From Prolixibacteraceae bacterium (GTDB lineage: Bacteria > Bacteroidota > Bacteroidia > Bacteroidales > Prolixibacteraceae), in contig JAIOZY010000011.1 in NCBI GenBank assembly GCA_021740385.1, positions 22,387 to 86,386 of the forward strand: DNA of 64,000 bases, given 5' to 3'. The notes beneath the pieces are model-generated. The model saw nothing but the letters and a program-made list of their open reading frames with translations, was not told the origin of the DNA and did no database searches. This document shows, in pieces, positions 62,226-64,000 of this stretch (position 1 is the stretch's first letter; each line of letters opens with the position of its first letter). The position numbers were made by a program, and so were the translations under genes.

Positions 62226-64000
62226 TTAAATTCCCGGAACATACCAGAATTTCAGGTTCCGGTAATATTCCAGTGTTTTGTCGGGCTGTTCGTATTTTGA
62301 AGGGATTGGTTTTTTTGAAAACTGCTGAAAATAAAGCAGGCAGGCATTCCTCCACCAAACAGCTTCACCGGCCTGAATGTTCAATAGCTGCTCAACGCGC
62401 TCAAACCTTTCATCATCAATCAACCCTTTCATGCTTTTCCATTTTTCAACCATCGCTTTTGCTTCATCGGTACCTAAATAATACCGATGGCACATTTCTT
62501 CCCACAGGGTATTCCCGTTATCCATTTTATAATCCCAGGGTACCCGGTGGAACCAAAGCAGCAATTCATCGGGACAGGTATCGAGGTTGTCGTATTTTTC
62601 TTTTACGGTTGGGTAGTATTGGTCAACAGCATTACTGCCCGAAGAAGAGCGGTCGAAACCAATGCCGGCGGTATCGGCACGGTGGTAATACAGCGAAGTC
62701 CAGTCGGGACGGCCGCCCGTAACCCACGGCCCGGGGCCCCAGTGGTGGCTTCGGGCCATGATGTGGTGCAATCCAAGCGGGGTCATGTAATTCACCATCA
62801 TTTCACGGGATTCAAGCATCATCGGTTTTACCTCGTTAATGAATTCGGTATTGTTTGTAAAGGTTTGCCTGATCCATTCATCGGCCATTTCTTCCGAAGT
62901 CAGATCATGGTTCCAGGCCAGGCGGCCAAAAGCATACCAGTTTGCCTGTGCAAAAGGGTGGCCAGTCCAGTTAATATCGGTACCGATATTCGATACACCT
63001 GCCATTCCCGAGTATTTATGTCCCTCAAGGCTTCCGTCGATTACTTTTGCAACCGTTGACCCTTTCCCCTGAGCATAGGCATCCGCATCGAGGCACTCTT
63101 TAAAAAGCGGTGCCAGGTAAACCAGGTGGGTGGCACATCCTGTATATTCCTGTGTAATTTGAAATTCCATCATCAGCGGTGTTTTGGGCATGGCCCCGAA
63201 CAGCGGGTGAAACGGTTCACGGGGTTGAAAATCGATGGGCCCGTTTTTTACCTGAATAAATACATTGTCGAGGAATTCACCGTCGAGAGGTTTAAATTCG
63301 TTGTATGCCTGTTTTGCACGGTCGTCGGGCACATTATGGTCGTACACAAACGCGCGCCACATAACAACCCCGCCAAAAGGCGCTATGGCTTTTGCCAGCA
63401 TGTTGGCACCATCGGCATGAGTACGATTGTAGTTTTGTGGCCCGGGCTGCCCTTCGGAATTGGCTTTTACAAGAAAACCGCCAAAATCAGGGATCAGAGC
63501 ATAAATCTCTTTCACCTTGGCCTCCCACCATTCAATAACATCATCGGTAAGGGGATCGGCAGTAGGCAATCCACCAATTTCAACCGGGGCACTAAACCGT
63601 GCTGTCAGATATACTTTAATGCCATAAGGGCGAAAAGCATCGGCCAGCCCCTTCAGCTTTTCAAGGTAATGGGGTGTAAGTATCAGGGCATTGGCATTCA
63701 CATTGCTCACCACTGTTCCGTTAATACCAATTGAAGCATTGGCCCGGGCATAATCGATGTAACGCTGGTCGATATAATCGGGAAGTTTGTGCCAGTCCCA
63801 TATCGAAAAACCAGCATAGCCCCGTTCCACGGTGCGGTCGAGGTTATCCCAATGGTTCAGTAGGCGATGGGTTGTTTTGGGCTTTTCTTCAACCCGCATC
63901 CCGTCAATGGGTTGATTTGTTTGTAGTAAACGCAAAAAATGAAAAGTACCGTACAAAGCGCCAATACCGGTTTTTGAAGCGATAATTAGTTTATTGTTTG
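62226..64000 (-). CDS. GH67 alpha-glucuronidase (N-terminus outside window)
   Basis: The open frame continues through the right edge (KTGIGALYGTFHFLRLLQ), so the first ~100 residues are missing. The barrel shows NHWDNLDRTVERGYAGFSIWDW, the general-acid Glu in FLVKANSEGQPGPQNYNRTHADGAN, and QEYTGCATHLVYLAPLF. It removes (4-O-methyl-)glucuronic acid from the end of xylo-oligosaccharides, feeding the SDR/UxuA pathway encoded next to it. Family length is about 680-700 residues. Confidence 0.95.
   Translation of the reverse strand, partial: NNKLIIASKTGIGALYGTFHFLRLLQTNQPIDGMRVEEKPKTTHRLLNHWDNLDRTVERGYAGFSIWDWHKLPDYIDQRYIDYARANASIGINGTVVSNVNANALILTPHYLEKLKGLADAFRPYGIKVYLTARFSAPVEIGGLPTADPLTDDVIEWWEAKVKEIYALIPDFGGFLVKANSEGQPGPQNYNRTHADGANMLAKAIAPFGGVVMWRAFVYDHNVPDDRAKQAYNEFKPLDGEFLDNVFIQVKNGPIDFQPREPFHPLFGAMPKTPLMMEFQITQEYTGCATHLVYLAPLFKECLDADAYAQGKGSTVAKVIDGSLEGHKYSGMAGVSNIGTDINWTGHPFAQANWYAFGRLAWNHDLTSEEMADEWIRQTFTNNTEFINEVKPMMLESREMMVNYMTPLGLHHIMARSHHWGPGPWVTGGRPDWTSLYYHRADTAGIGFDRSSSGSNAVDQYYPTVKEKYDNLDTCPDELLLWFHRVPWDYKMDNGNTLWEEMCHRYYLGTDEAKAMVEKWKSMKGLIDDERFERVEQLLNIQAGEAVWWRNACLLYFQQFSKKPIPSKYEQPDKTLEYYRNLKFWYVPGI

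Noticed and set aside
63126..63734. Plus-strand open frame of 202 codons
   Set aside because: It is antisense to the GH67 gene, which has its full catalytic motifs.

Overview
The window looks like chromosomal DNA of a member of the Bacteroidota, most likely a polysaccharide-degrading Marinilabiliales/Prolixibacteraceae-type organism. The signs are type IX secretion (T9SS) C-terminal sorting domains on several exported proteins, the TAnnTTTG type of -7 promoter element in front of several genes, A-rich rather than Shine-Dalgarno leaders, a bifunctional HisB, SusC/TonB-style outer-membrane biology, and many CAZymes with signal peptides or lipoboxes. The genus is an inference.

Layout. 0-8 kb: a large ABC-2/ABCG-like exporter, a secreted GH16 beta-glucanase, a DUF4143 ATPase with a two-site operator-like promoter, tRNA-Lys(CTT) and a coiled-coil lipoprotein. 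8.3-13.9 kb: a sensory module made of a TonB-dependent receptor (its start is broken by an apparent one-base loss in a G run), a YfiR-domain histidine kinase, a stand-alone receiver and a receiver-first hybrid kinase. 13.9-31 kb, minus strand: the histidine biosynthesis locus, transcribed hisG-hisD-hisC-hisB-...-hisH-hisA-...-hisF-...-hisE. It starts with a ribosome-type attenuator whose 18-residue leader peptide contains five His codons, and it is interrupted by purU, a T9SS beta-propeller protein, a TlpA-like thioredoxin, SatD/DUF3307, two four-helix-bundle (23S IVP-like) cassettes and two glycosyltransferases. No hisI is visible. 31-50 kb: a mixed region with GH127, D-lactate dehydrogenase, slipin/GntR, DUF1080, a YhcG-type nuclease, then a minus-strand CAZyme run (GH31, GH9, GH27, sialate O-acetylesterase), RNase H and PanE. 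Several decayed genes lie here (an MNT/HEPN remnant, a double-frameshifted ORF upstream of yhcG, a truncated repeat-protein copy). 51-58.2 kb: a six-gene tripartite efflux operon with three successive adaptors, a MacB-like permease, an ATPase and a TolC protein, bracketed by two direct copies of a ~300 bp hairpin-rich repeat. 58.7-64 kb, minus strand: a glucuronoxylan pathway in operon order GH67 alpha-glucuronidase (cut by the window edge), SDR fructuronate reductase-like, UxuA mannonate dehydratase, GH10 xylanase, closed by a terminator.

The most striking material is not in any single enzyme. (1) A family of G-rich palindromic repeats occupies gene junctions of the his and uxu operons; one form supplies the start codon and N-terminal residues of HisB, HisD and UxuA, and others supply C-terminal residues of neighbours. 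(2) Both four-helix-bundle genes in the his operon are enclosed by inverted repeats that would fold into long-range stems in the mRNA, as intervening sequences do in 23S rRNA. (3) The his leader has mutually exclusive antiterminator and terminator stems that can be read directly from the sequence. All functional assignments are by recognition of motifs and family features in the translated sequence; no database search was run.
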